Shown here: positions 50,374 through 59,581 of the stretch, one piece after another
How positions within the stretch are numbered: position 1 is the stretch's first letter
Layout: the number at the start of each line of letters is the position of its first letter
Source of the DNA: JAOUFP01 sp947085825
Lineage (GTDB): Bacteria > Nitrospirota > Thermodesulfovibrionia > Thermodesulfovibrionales > UBA6898
Reading direction: 5' to 3'
Assembly: GCA_947085825.1 (NCBI GenBank)
Contig: CAMTXX010000039.1
Location: forward strand, 13,489-77,488
Length of the DNA: 64,000 bases
The notes under the pieces: model-generated
What the model saw: only the letters and a program-made list of their open reading frames with translations
Told to the model about the DNA's origin: nothing
Databases searched by the model: none
Position numbers and translations under genes: made by a program

Positions 50374-51698
50374 TGATCTGAGGCTAACACAGTTTCCAGT
50401 GAGACATTTACTCCATGCAATGAATGATGACGCGCTTTCTGTATCCTGACAGAGATAAGTGATCCTGATATTTCATAAGATTTCGGGATTGTTACAATCT
50501 TGTTTGTCCTTGTCCTTCCTGAAAGCATATGGGTATCAGTTTCTGAAGGCCCATCAATAAGCACTTCCTGAACAGACCCTTCAAGTACTTTATTTTTCCT
50601 GTAGGTAATTTCTTCCTGAAGTGACAGAATGTAAGCAAGCCGTTCAGATTTTATCTGTTCCGGAACTTGTCCTGACATTTCACAGGCTTTTGTCCCTTTT
50701 CTTTTTGAATATTTAAAAGCAAAAATCCCATCAAATTCTATTTCCTGCAAGGCCTTTACCGTACAAAGGTAATCTTCATCAGTCTCACCAGGGAAGCCTA
50801 TGATGATATCTGTTGTTATCGCAATATCGGGCATTCTGTTTCTCAGGAGATCTATTTTCCTAATGTATTCTTCGTATGTATATCCTCTGTTCATAGACCT
50901 TAAAATAGAGTCAGACCCTGACTGAATCGGCAGATGTATGTGTTCGCACAGGCTCTGCAGCTCTGATACCGCATTTATCAAACCAACAGAAAGATCTCTT
51001 GGATGGGACGTGACAAAACGCACTCTGTTTAAATGAACAGCATCAATTTGCCTTAATAACTCGACAAATCCGATATCGCTTCTGTAAGAATTCACATTCT
51101 GCCCTAATAGTGTAACTTCCTGATATCCCTGACGCGCAAGTTCTTTTATCTCGGATATAATGCTGCTGCTGGGCCTTGATACCTCTTTGCCCCGTGTATA
51201 GGGGACGATGCAATAACTGCAAAAATTATTGCAGCCGTACATTATAGAGACCCACGCCTTGATATTGCTTTGTCTTTTTGCAGAAAATTCATTGAATGCA
51301 ATTTCATGATTTTCTTCGGTTGCGATATCCTGTTTTTTTACAAGCATATCATTGACCATGTGGATGTTTTGAGGACCTAAAATATAATCTACAAACGGGG
51401 CTTTTTGAAATATTCTTTTTCCGGCATCCTGAGCAATGCATCCTGCCACCGCAATTTTGAGGTCTTTATTTTTTTTCTTCAGAGTCTTTATTCTGCCCAA
51501 CTGGCTGTAAAACTTTTGCTCTGCCTTTTCCCTGATCGCACAGGTATTGAATATGATCAAATCTGCGTTTTCAGGATCTTCAGTCGATGAATAACCACTT
51601 TCAGAGAGTATGCCGAGCATCTTCTCTGAATCGTGCATGTTCATCTGACATCCGAACGTATAAATATATACATTTTTCGACATTTTTAAATCTAACAT
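50370..51698 (-). CDS. miaB: tRNA i6A37 methylthiotransferase MiaB
   Basis: MiaB adds a methylthio group to i6A37. The protein has 442 residues from 51698, or 437 if it begins at ATG 51683 (MSKNVYIYTFGCQMNMHDSE); neither start has a clear ribosome site. The N-terminal cluster cysteines lie in FGCQMN, FNTCAIR and VAGCIAQ, the radical-SAM site is YGCNNFCSYCIVPYTRG, and a TRAM domain ends the protein. It is divergent from secA. Confidence 0.94.
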   Translation of the reverse strand: MLDLKMSKNVYIYTFGCQMNMHDSEKMLGILSESGYSSTEDPENADLIIFNTCAIREKAEQKFYSQLGRIKTLKKKNKDLKIAVAGCIAQDAGKRIFQKAPFVDYILGPQNIHMVNDMLVKKQDIATEENHEIAFNEFSAKRQSNIKAWVSIMYGCNNFCSYCIVPYTRGKEVSRPSSSIISEIKELARQGYQEVTLLGQNVNSYRSDIGFVELLRQIDAVHLNRVRFVTSHPRDLSVGLINAVSELQSLCEHIHLPIQSGSDSILRSMNRGYTYEEYIRKIDLLRNRMPDIAITTDIIIGFPGETDEDYLCTVKALQEIEFDGIFAFKYSKRKGTKACEMSGQVPEQIKSERLAYILSLQEEITYRKNKVLEGSVQEVLIDGPSETDTHMLSGRTRTNKIVTIPKSYEISGSLISVRIQKARHHSLHGVNVSLETVLASDQ

Positions 51699-51745
51699 TA
51701 ATAGGTGTTTTTCATCAAATTTTAATTAAAAACAATACGTTCAAC

Positions 51746-51774
51746 TTGATTTCTTGCAATAACATTCATACATA
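51746..51774 (+). promoter_or_regulatory. Possible secA promoter
   Basis: TTGATT (51746-51751) and TACATA (51769-51774) are separated by 17 bases and end 14 bases before the secA ATG. The match is weak, and the short leader has no Shine-Dalgarno. Confidence 0.35.
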
Positions 51775-51788
51775 ATTTAATATTATTG

Positions 51789-54395
51789 ATGCTCGGTTTT
51801 TTGAAAAAAATCATAGGCACAAAGAATGAACGGGAAATCAACAGGCTCATGCCTGTTGTCGAACAAATAAATTCTTTAGAGCCTTCTATCTCTGTGCTTT
51901 CCGATGAACAATTAAAGGACAAAACCCCGGAATTCAAAAGCCGTCTCGCCTCCGGTGAAACCCTGGATGATATTCTGCCGGAGGCCTTTGCCGTTGTAAG
52001 GGAGGCCTCAAGGCGTGTGCTGAAAATGAGACATTTTGACGTACAGCTTCTCGGTGGAGTTATTCTGCATGAAGGTACAATAGCCGAGATGAAGACAGGT
52101 GAAGGCAAAACCCTTGTTGCCACCCTACCCGTCTATTTGAATGCCCTGGAAGGGAAAGGCGTGCATGTAATTACTGTTAACGACTATCTCGCCAAAAGAG
52201 ACTCCCAGTGGATGGGCAAACTCTATAACTTTCTTGGTCTCAGTGTTGGTGTTATCGTACATGGTCTTACAGATGAGCAGAGGCAAATGTCCTATAATTC
52301 CGATATTACATATGGGACCAATAATGAATTTGGCTTTGATTATCTCAGGGACAATATGAAGTATGAGATTTCACAGTTTGTTCAGCGGGAATTGAACTAT
52401 GCTATTGTGGACGAAGTAGACAGCATTCTTGTCGACGAAGCGCGTACGCCTTTGATCATATCAGGCCCTTCTGAGGAGTCAACGGACAAGTATTATAAAA
52501 TCAACAAGATCATCCCCAGGCTTCAAAAAGAGATTGACTATACAATAGACGAAAAAGCCCGTACTGTTATTTTAACTGAAGAAGGGAATATCAAGGCAGA
52601 AACACTGCTTGGAGCAGGGAACCTTTATGATCCGGCAAATATTGAACTTGTGCATCATATACTGCAGGGGCTTAAGGCTTATACGCTTTTCAAACGCGAT
52701 GTGGATTATGTTGTAAAAGACGGGGAAGTGCTTATTGTAGATGAATTTACAGGAAGACTTATGCCGGGAAGGCGCTGGTCAGACGGGCTTCATCAGGCTG
52801 TTGAAGCAAAAGAGGGGGTCAAGATAGCCAGTGAAAACCAGACACTCGCTACAATAACTTTTCAGAACTACTTCAGAATGTACAATAAACTGGCCGGCAT
52901 GACCGGCACTGCAGCAACAGAGGCAGCGGAATTTGCCAAAATATATAATCTTGATGTCTTGGTCATACCTACCAATCAACCAATGATAAGGAATGACTTC
53001 CCTGATATGATTTACAAGACAGAAAAAGGCAAGTTTAATGCTGTCATAGCTGACATTCAGGAAAAGAATGCTCAAGGTAGACCTGTTCTGGTAGGGACGA
53101 TCTCTATTGAAAAATCCGAGCTTCTCAGCAGTATGCTGAAGAAGAGAGGCATCAGGCATTCTGTTTTAAACGCAAAGTATCATGAAAAGGAAGCTGAAAT
53201 AATCGTCCAGGCTGGAAGAAGCAAAGGGGTCACGATAGCTACAAATATGGCAGGCAGAGGGACAGATATCATATTGGGGGGAAACCCCTCAGGCGTTGCA
53301 AAGGATTTATTAAAAGACAAGACAGAATATACAGATGAAGATCTGAACAATGCGCTCAGGGAAGCCGAAAAAGTATGTGAGGCTGACAAAGAAAAAGTAA
53401 TTGCCTTGGGAGGGCTTCATATAATAGGCACTGAAAGGCATGAATCCAGAAGGATTGACAACCAGTTACGGGGACGCTCTGGCAGGCAGGGAGACCCGGG
53501 GTCTTCACGGTTTTATCTGTCTTTGGAAGATGACCTTATGAGGATCTTCGGGTCTGATCGTATTTCCGGTTTGATGGGAAAACTTGGCATGGATGATGAC
53601 ATTCCCATTGAAAACAAAATGGTATCGCATGCCATTGAAAATGCCCAGAAACGTGTTGAGTCCCAGAACTTTGATATTAGAAAGCATCTGCTCGAATATG
53701 ACGATGTTATGAACAAGCAAAGGCAAGAGATCTATGCCTACAGAAAAGAGATACTGCAAAGCCGGAATATTAATGAAAAAATTCTGCTCATGGCAGATGA
53801 GCTTGTCGAAGAGATTATCTCAGTTCATTGTCCCGAGGACCAAAATAGCGAGGAATGGGACATTAAGGGTCTGAAAGATTCTCTCTACGGCACTTTTTCT
53901 GTTTCAATAGCAGATTTCCCTGATAACTTCGCAGCATTTCATGATGTGATTTTCTCGGAAGTCAAAAAAGCTTATGAGACAAAAGAAAATGAAGCAGGCA
54001 GTGAGATGATGAGGTATCTGGAGAGGATGATGGTGCTCCAGGTCGTAGACTCGCAGTGGAAAGATCATCTTTTGGCGATGGACCATTTAAAAGAAGGAAT
54101 CGGCCTGAGGGGATACGGACAGAGAGATCCTCTCGTAGAATATAAAAAAGAGGCTTTTAATATGTTCTCTGAAATGTCCGACAGGATAGCCTCCGAAATA
54201 ATCACAAGGCTTTTCAAGGTACAGATTCAGAGAAGCCAGGAAGCTGAAATAGCGCGTACAAGAAGGATAAACCTGAATTATAACAGAGGAGATGTAGCGC
54301 CGGCACAGCCTGTGACAAAGGGGGAAAAGGTAGGCCGCAATGACCCCTGTCCTTGCGGCAGCGGGAAAAAATATAAAAAGTGCTGCAGTCAATGA
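51789..54395 (+). CDS. secA: Preprotein translocase ATPase SecA
   Basis: SecA drives Sec-dependent export. With ATG 51789 it has 868 residues. Visible parts are Walker A GEGKTLVATLPVYLNAL near 100-117, the DEVD box (IVDEVDSILVDEARTPLI), the preprotein cross-linking domain, the second helicase motif set (ATNMAGRGTDIILGG), and the C-terminal SEC-C zinc tail CPCGSGKKYKKCC for SecB or ribosome contact. The stop overlaps the next start by four bases (ATGA). Confidence 0.97.
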   Translation: MLGFLKKIIGTKNEREINRLMPVVEQINSLEPSISVLSDEQLKDKTPEFKSRLASGETLDDILPEAFAVVREASRRVLKMRHFDVQLLGGVILHEGTIAEMKTGEGKTLVATLPVYLNALEGKGVHVITVNDYLAKRDSQWMGKLYNFLGLSVGVIVHGLTDEQRQMSYNSDITYGTNNEFGFDYLRDNMKYEISQFVQRELNYAIVDEVDSILVDEARTPLIISGPSEESTDKYYKINKIIPRLQKEIDYTIDEKARTVILTEEGNIKAETLLGAGNLYDPANIELVHHILQGLKAYTLFKRDVDYVVKDGEVLIVDEFTGRLMPGRRWSDGLHQAVEAKEGVKIASENQTLATITFQNYFRMYNKLAGMTGTAATEAAEFAKIYNLDVLVIPTNQPMIRNDFPDMIYKTEKGKFNAVIADIQEKNAQGRPVLVGTISIEKSELLSSMLKKRGIRHSVLNAKYHEKEAEIIVQAGRSKGVTIATNMAGRGTDIILGGNPSGVAKDLLKDKTEYTDEDLNNALREAEKVCEADKEKVIALGGLHIIGTERHESRRIDNQLRGRSGRQGDPGSSRFYLSLEDDLMRIFGSDRISGLMGKLGMDDDIPIENKMVSHAIENAQKRVESQNFDIRKHLLEYDDVMNKQRQEIYAYRKEILQSRNINEKILLMADELVEEIISVHCPEDQNSEEWDIKGLKDSLYGTFSVSIADFPDNFAAFHDVIFSEVKKAYETKENEAGSEMMRYLERMMVLQVVDSQWKDHLLAMDHLKEGIGLRGYGQRDPLVEYKKEAFNMFSEMSDRIASEIITRLFKVQIQRSQEAEIARTRRINLNYNRGDVAPAQPVTKGEKVGRNDPCPCGSGKKYKKCCSQ

Positions 54396-55783
54396 TTAGG
54401 ATATTTTCTGTAGGACCTGATTTCCTGACAAAAGAGCAGACAGAAAACCTTGTTTCAAGGGGTGCAGCAATAGACAGGTTCAAGACAATAAACAACATTG
54501 TCTTTAGGCCGGAAAACAGGCCGGACTTGATTCTCATCGATAAAAATCAGGCAAAAGAGACTTCATTTAAGTCTTTTATCGAAATGTTCGTGGATATACC
54601 CAAAATCATTTTTTCAGGGGAGCAGACTTTCAAAGGCCTTACTGTCTGGACAAAAACCCCCCTCGCCTATCCTGCGATCAACCCTTCCTCAAAAGAACTG
54701 GATTTTCTTATCAAAAAGGCTTTAAAGGAAAAGGAAATCCTGATTGAAAACAAAACATTAAAAAGCAATCTCAGCACACTTAAGCAGGAACTGGATTTTT
54801 TTGAAGAAGTAAGCAAAACATTAACATCAACGCTCGATTTGAATAACATTCTCTCCACAATAATGAAAAAAGCCAAAAAGATGATCAAGGCTGAGGCATG
54901 GTCTTTTCTGCTTGTTGACCACGAGACCGGAGAACTTGTTTGCGAAAAAACAACCGGAAAAAGGGCGAGCAAGAAAAAAATCAAGAAAATCAGACTGAAA
55001 ATTGGCGAAGGAATTGCCGGCTGGGTTGCCAGGGAGCTTATGCCGGTGGTGGTCCCGGATGTCTCTGCTGACCCCAGATTCTCCTCGAAGATAGACAGTA
55101 ATAAGATCAAGTCCATAATGTGTGTTCCGATAAAGAGTAAAGGCAATATACTTGGGGTCCTTGAAATAGTGAATAAAACCACTAATGGGCCGTTTACTAA
55201 AGATGATCTTAATCTAATACTCAGGATAGTAGACCATGCGGCAATAGCGATAGAGAGGGCGTCGCTCTATCAAAAAATGGAAGAACTTTCCATAACAGAT
55301 GACCTGACAAAATTATTTAATACAAGATACCTTGACAGGACATTGGAAATTGAAATTAACAGGGCAAACAGATATGACACGTCACTGTCTTTAATATTTA
55401 TGGATGTCGACCATTTCAAGACAATAAATGATAATTATGGACATCTCATAGGGAGCAAGCTATTGGTTGAAATGGGGCAGCTCCTCATTAAATGCCTCAG
55501 AACCGTAGATATCGTCGCCAGATATGGGGGAGATGAATTTGTTATTGTTTTGCCCCAGACACCTCCGGATAGCGCTAGCCAGATAGCCGAGAGAATCAGA
55601 AAATCAATAGAACAAAATATATTTCTCAAAAAAGAAGGGTATTCGCTAAAACTGACTGCAAGTTTCGGAGTGGCATCATACCCGGAAAGTGCAAGATATA
55701 AAGAAGAACTCCTGAGACTTGCGGATGAAGCCATGTACAGAGTCAAACATCAGACAAGAAACGGAGTTTATGCTATAGTATGA
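54392..55783 (+). CDS. GAF-GGDEF diguanylate cyclase
   Basis: This protein makes cyclic di-GMP. From ATG 54392 it has 463 residues: an N-terminal receiver-like region without clear phosphorylation residues (1-110), a coiled segment, a GAF domain (about 140-285) and a GGDEF domain (about 295-460). The active site reads RYGGDEF, and RTVD just upstream matches the RxxD inhibitory site, so product feedback is likely. It overlaps secA and is three bases from the MglA-type GTPase, an unusual link of export, c-di-GMP and polarity genes. Confidence 0.92.
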   Translation: MIRIFSVGPDFLTKEQTENLVSRGAAIDRFKTINNIVFRPENRPDLILIDKNQAKETSFKSFIEMFVDIPKIIFSGEQTFKGLTVWTKTPLAYPAINPSSKELDFLIKKALKEKEILIENKTLKSNLSTLKQELDFFEEVSKTLTSTLDLNNILSTIMKKAKKMIKAEAWSFLLVDHETGELVCEKTTGKRASKKKIKKIRLKIGEGIAGWVARELMPVVVPDVSADPRFSSKIDSNKIKSIMCVPIKSKGNILGVLEIVNKTTNGPFTKDDLNLILRIVDHAAIAIERASLYQKMEELSITDDLTKLFNTRYLDRTLEIEINRANRYDTSLSLIFMDVDHFKTINDNYGHLIGSKLLVEMGQLLIKCLRTVDIVARYGGDEFVIVLPQTPPDSASQIAERIRKSIEQNIFLKKEGYSLKLTASFGVASYPESARYKEELLRLADEAMYRVKHQTRNGVYAIV

Positions 55784-55786
55784 TAT

Positions 55787-56962
55787 ATGGCGTTATTTAA
55801 CTATGCGACAAAAGAGATAACTCTTAAGATTGTTTACTACGGCCCTGGCTTAAGCGGTAAAACAACCAATATCCAATACCTCCATTCATCTCTAAATTCG
55901 GACAAAAAAGGGAAATTGCTTTCTCTTTCCACAGAATCGGACAGAACGCTTTTCTTTGATTTTCTTCCTATCGAATTAGGGAAAATCAAAGAATTTTCCA
56001 TACGGTTTCAACTTTATACGGTTCCCGGTCAAGTCCGATATAATGCGACCAGAAAAGTCGTTCTCAAAGGCGCTGATGCGGTTGTTTTTGTTGCTGATTC
56101 ACAGAGTGAAATGAGAGACCAAAACATAGAGAGTTTTGAAAATATGAGAGAAAATCTCATTTCTAATAATATAAATCCAGAGGGAATTCCCGTTGTCCTG
56201 CAATACAACAAAAGAGACCTGAAAAATATTCTGTCAATTGATGAACTCAATGCCGACATCAATAAGGATAACGCTTACGATATTGTAGAGGCAGAGGCAA
56301 TTAACGGGAAAGGCGTAGAAGAGACTTTTCGGCTTGTTACCAGATTAGTTCTTAAGGACATAGCCCGAAAACATAAGTTCGAGATTCAGCCTGCTCCCAT
56401 AAAAGATGATGTAAGATATAAGGAAATAATTGCCGATATCCCAAAGCCGGAACCGGAAATCTTTCAGCCTGAATCTGAAGTTGAGATGATAGAACCTGCC
56501 GGTTATGCACTTGAAGAAGAATTGGTGGAGCACGGGTCTGCATATGAATTTGAAAAAAAATTGAAAATAACAGATGCTGCGCAAAAACTCGGCCCTAAGC
56601 CTGCCCCCCGGTTAAATGCAGAACATGCATTAAAGAATGAAGCTTATGAAGAAACAGTTAAAGAAATCATGGAAGTCAAAAAACCTGCTGTTGCGTATCC
56701 TGATATAATTAAAATAATTGCCGGTGACATTAAAAAATTAAACTCCAGGCTTTCAGATATTGAAGGCTCTGTAGCATCTTTAAAAACAGATATTCTTGGT
56801 ATCAAAGACAGTTTAAAGACAATTAAAGAAAACAAAGCGTTAGCGGAAAATAATTATATTAAGGAAATAAGAAAAGAGCAAAAGGAAATACGCAGTATTT
56901 TAAAAGATATTGCCGCTGCATTCAGTGAAATCAAAATCAAGAAGAGCTGGTTTAAGTTTTAA
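55787..56962 (+). CDS. MglA-type small GTPase with C-terminal coiled-coil extension
   Basis: Residues 1-195 match MglA, the polarity GTPase of gliding and pilus-driven bacteria: P-loop GPGLSGKTT (19-27), YTVPGQVRYNATR near 78-90, and NKRD as the G4 motif. The remaining 195 residues are absent from classical MglA. They comprise a Pro/Glu-rich linker (about 200-300), then a helical coiled segment (about 310-385) ending FKIKKSW-like, KIKKSWFKF. No MglB is adjacent. The extension may tether the GTPase to a partner such as the upstream cyclase. Confidence 0.88.
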   Translation: MALFNYATKEITLKIVYYGPGLSGKTTNIQYLHSSLNSDKKGKLLSLSTESDRTLFFDFLPIELGKIKEFSIRFQLYTVPGQVRYNATRKVVLKGADAVVFVADSQSEMRDQNIESFENMRENLISNNINPEGIPVVLQYNKRDLKNILSIDELNADINKDNAYDIVEAEAINGKGVEETFRLVTRLVLKDIARKHKFEIQPAPIKDDVRYKEIIADIPKPEPEIFQPESEVEMIEPAGYALEEELVEHGSAYEFEKKLKITDAAQKLGPKPAPRLNAEHALKNEAYEETVKEIMEVKKPAVAYPDIIKIIAGDIKKLNSRLSDIEGSVASLKTDILGIKDSLKTIKENKALAENNYIKEIRKEQKEIRSILKDIAAAFSEIKIKKSWFKF

Positions 56963-56978
56963 ACCTAAAACACTCATT

Positions 56979-57011
56979 TAGCCACGGATGGACACGGATA
57001 AACACAGATAA
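56979..57011. repeat. Short CACGGAT/CACAGAT repeat
   Basis: GCCACGGATGGACACGGATA and AACACAGATA form three near-identical ACGGAT/ACAGAT units in tandem. This short motif is a common extragenic repeat; no function is evident. Confidence 0.5.
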
Positions 57012-57038
57012 AACAAGGAGTTAGTGGCAAACTGCTTT

Positions 57039-57596
57039 TTATTTGATTCTTTTAGATATAATCTTGAACTCTTCTGTGCCGGCTTTTTCCAGCAGTTGAA
57101 ATAAAACAGTCTCAGTGCATGTAATCACAGCGCCGGCATCGCGCATGAATTCTAATGCTGTTTTATGATTTTCGGATTTTCTTGAACAAACTGCATCATT
57201 AGCTACATGAACAGAATAACCCTCTTTTAATAATCCAAGACAAGTCTGCAAAACACAAATGTGTGTTTCCATTCCTGTGAGTATTATTTTATTTCGTCCG
57301 GAAGACGCTATTTTATTGAGAAAGTCAGGCTCTTCACAGCAATTAAAAGCAATTTTTTCCATCAGCCCGTATGCTTGCAATGCTTCTTTTATTTCATTAA
57401 CCGTTGGACCAAGACCCTTTGGATATTGTTCAGTGATCAATACAGGAATCTGCAGCAGTCCTGCTGCATTGATGAGGTGAAGACAGTTGGCAATAACCGC
57501 CTGTCTCTCCCCCATCGCAGCAGCGAGTCTTTCCTGTATATCTATAATTACAAGAATTGTATCTTGCTTATGCAGAAAAAAATTATTCAGATTCAA
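57039..57596 (-). CDS. Isochorismatase-family cysteine hydrolase
   Basis: The 185-residue protein has the catalytic triad of the family: Asp19 in VIIDIQERL, Lys81 in MEKIAFNCC and Cys114 in TGMETHICVLQT. The cis-peptide and the GMETHICV motif match the YcaC/nicotinamidase-like subgroup, whose natural substrates are often unknown. It is a single gene on the minus strand, about 70 bases from dnaB, with no metabolic partner to define its role. Confidence 0.9.
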   Translation of the reverse strand: MNLNNFFLHKQDTILVIIDIQERLAAAMGERQAVIANCLHLINAAGLLQIPVLITEQYPKGLGPTVNEIKEALQAYGLMEKIAFNCCEEPDFLNKIASSGRNKIILTGMETHICVLQTCLGLLKEGYSVHVANDAVCSRKSENHKTALEFMRDAGAVITCTETVLFQLLEKAGTEEFKIISKRIK

Positions 57597-57668
57597 TTAA
57601 TTTTGCAACCTCATTAATATCCTCAAAAATTATTGCCCAATATTATTTAGCTGTCAGTTAATGTAAGT

Positions 57669-59039
57669 TTAAAAAGCCTCTTCCATATCATGGTATTCTC
57701 TGTCAGAGTAATCCACAAATCTCGTGCAATGAGAAAGAAAAGAAAGATTTATACTGCCGGTCGGCCCATTCCTCTGTTTTGAAATGATAATCTCAGCCTT
57801 CCCTTTATTGTCATTGCTATCCTTATTATATACTTCATCTCTGTAAAGGAAAATAATTACGTCGGCATCCTGTTCGATTGCACCTGATTCTCTGAGATCC
57901 GCAAGAGTCGGTTTTTTATTTCCGGTTCTTGTCTCAACGCCTCTGTTAAGCTGACTCAGGGCAATTACAGGAACCCTTAACTCTTTTGCAAGACCTTTTA
58001 AAGAGCGTGATATCTCGGATATTTCCTGCTCACGCCTTTCCGCATTCCCCCTGCCCCGCATCAACTGAAGGTAGTCAACGATAATGAGGCTTAACCCATG
58101 TTCAATCTTCAATCTCCTTGCCTTGGCTCTCATTTCAAGAACTGATATTGCTGATGAATCATCTATGAAAATAGGGGATTCAGCCAGTTTTCCAGCTGCG
58201 CTTGTGAGCTTGTGCCAGTCATCCTTTCTGATAAATCCTTTTCTGATATTATTGGAATCCACCATAGCCTCAGAACAGAGCATTCGGAATGCCAGTTGCT
58301 CCTTTGACATTTCAAGACTGAAGACGGCAACAGTCTCTTTCAGATTAACCCCGACATGCTGGGCTATATTGAGACTGAAGGCCGTCTTTCCCATAGAGGG
58401 CCTGCCTCCGATTATTATCAGATCGCTTTTCTGAAGGCCTGTTGTCAATTCATCCAATGCTTTAAATCCTGAAGGCACACCGGTGACTGCTTCCTTCTTG
58501 TCGTAGAGCTGTTCAATCATCTGAAAGCTGTCTTTTATGACATCTTTCAGGACAGAAAAGGACGGGCTTATTCTTCTTTCCGATAAATCAAAGATCGTTT
58601 TTTCTGCATAATCTATCAGTTCTTCAGCATCCTGCTCAGTTTCATAAACATTCCGTGCAATATCTGTAACAGAACGGAGAAGGCCTCTGACCATCGACTT
58701 CTCCCTGACAATTTTTGCATGGAACCTGACATTGGCGGAAGTGGGAATCATGGAAGCAAGCGAGGTCAGATACTGCACTCCTCCGATTGCATCGAGATGA
58801 TCTTTTTTCCTGAGATGGTCTGTGAGAGTAATAATATCTATCGGCTCATTCTTCTCAAGAAGCTCTGTCATGGACATAAATATCTTTCTATTGGGATCCT
58901 TATAGAAATCTTCAGGGTTAATCAGCTCAAAAGCGGTATACAGAGCATTGTTGTCAAGCAGGATGGCCCCTAAGACAGACTGTTCAGCCTCAATGTTTTG
59001 TGGTGGCAGCTTATCTATTGTCAGGCCGGACTCTTTCAT
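57669..59039 (-). CDS. dnaB: Replicative DNA helicase DnaB
   Basis: DnaB is the ring helicase of the replication fork. The 456-residue protein has the N-terminal collar domain (PPQNIEAEQSVLGAILLDN), the linker helix and the RecA-like domain with Walker A GGRPSMGKTA near 207-216 and IIVDYLQLM as Walker B. The arginine finger region near SKQRNGPTG ends normally. No intein interrupts it. It overlaps rplI by four bases (ATGA), the common rplI-dnaB order. Confidence 0.97.
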   Translation of the reverse strand: MKESGLTIDKLPPQNIEAEQSVLGAILLDNNALYTAFELINPEDFYKDPNRKIFMSMTELLEKNEPIDIITLTDHLRKKDHLDAIGGVQYLTSLASMIPTSANVRFHAKIVREKSMVRGLLRSVTDIARNVYETEQDAEELIDYAEKTIFDLSERRISPSFSVLKDVIKDSFQMIEQLYDKKEAVTGVPSGFKALDELTTGLQKSDLIIIGGRPSMGKTAFSLNIAQHVGVNLKETVAVFSLEMSKEQLAFRMLCSEAMVDSNNIRKGFIRKDDWHKLTSAAGKLAESPIFIDDSSAISVLEMRAKARRLKIEHGLSLIIVDYLQLMRGRGNAERREQEISEISRSLKGLAKELRVPVIALSQLNRGVETRTGNKKPTLADLRESGAIEQDADVIIFLYRDEVYNKDSNDNKGKAEIIISKQRNGPTGSINLSFLSHCTRFVDYSDREYHDMEEAF

Positions 59040-59479
59040 TCCTGAACAACGCGGACTTTAACCTCTGCGGAGAGCTCCTGATGAAGTTTTATCGTAACAG
59101 AATACTCACCAAGTCTTCTGATAGGATCTTCGATGATAATTTTTTTCTTGTCAATATCATAACCTTCCAAGGCAAGGGCCTCAGCTATATTCATGTTCGT
59201 GATTGATCCGAATAGCTTGTCATCTTCTCCTGTTTTTGCTTTTATGGTAAGAGAAAGGGAAGATAATTTGTCAGCTATGGATTTAACTGACGCCTTTAAT
59301 TTCGCTGCTTTTTCAAATATTACTTTTTTATTGTGCTCAAATTCCTTTATATTTTTGGTATTTGCTTCAACTGCGAAATTTTTTGGAAAAAGAAAGTTTA
59401 TAGCATAGCCATCAGAGACATTTACAACCTCACCCATATGTCCCAGATTTTTTACATCTTCTTTAAGAATTACTTTCAT
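59036..59479 (-). CDS. rplI: 50S ribosomal protein L9
   Basis: The 147-residue protein has the L9 N-terminal domain with VKNLGHMGEVVNVSDGYAINFLFPKNFA (residues 9-36), a long connecting helix and a C-terminal domain (KLFGSITNMNIAEAL). The RBS AAGGAGATTTAATA is well placed. rpsF/rpsR are not adjacent in this window, while dnaB follows directly. Confidence 0.97.
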   Translation of the reverse strand: MKVILKEDVKNLGHMGEVVNVSDGYAINFLFPKNFAVEANTKNIKEFEHNKKVIFEKAAKLKASVKSIADKLSSLSLTIKAKTGEDDKLFGSITNMNIAEALALEGYDIDKKKIIIEDPIRRLGEYSVTIKLHQELSAEVKVRVVQE

Positions 59480-59581
59480 TATTAAATCTCCTTAAATGTA
59501 TATTTATACCATATAAGATAACATAAAAAAATAGAAAAATTCCCGTGCTGACGGATTGTTAAATTAAGGCATCAGTCTGAG

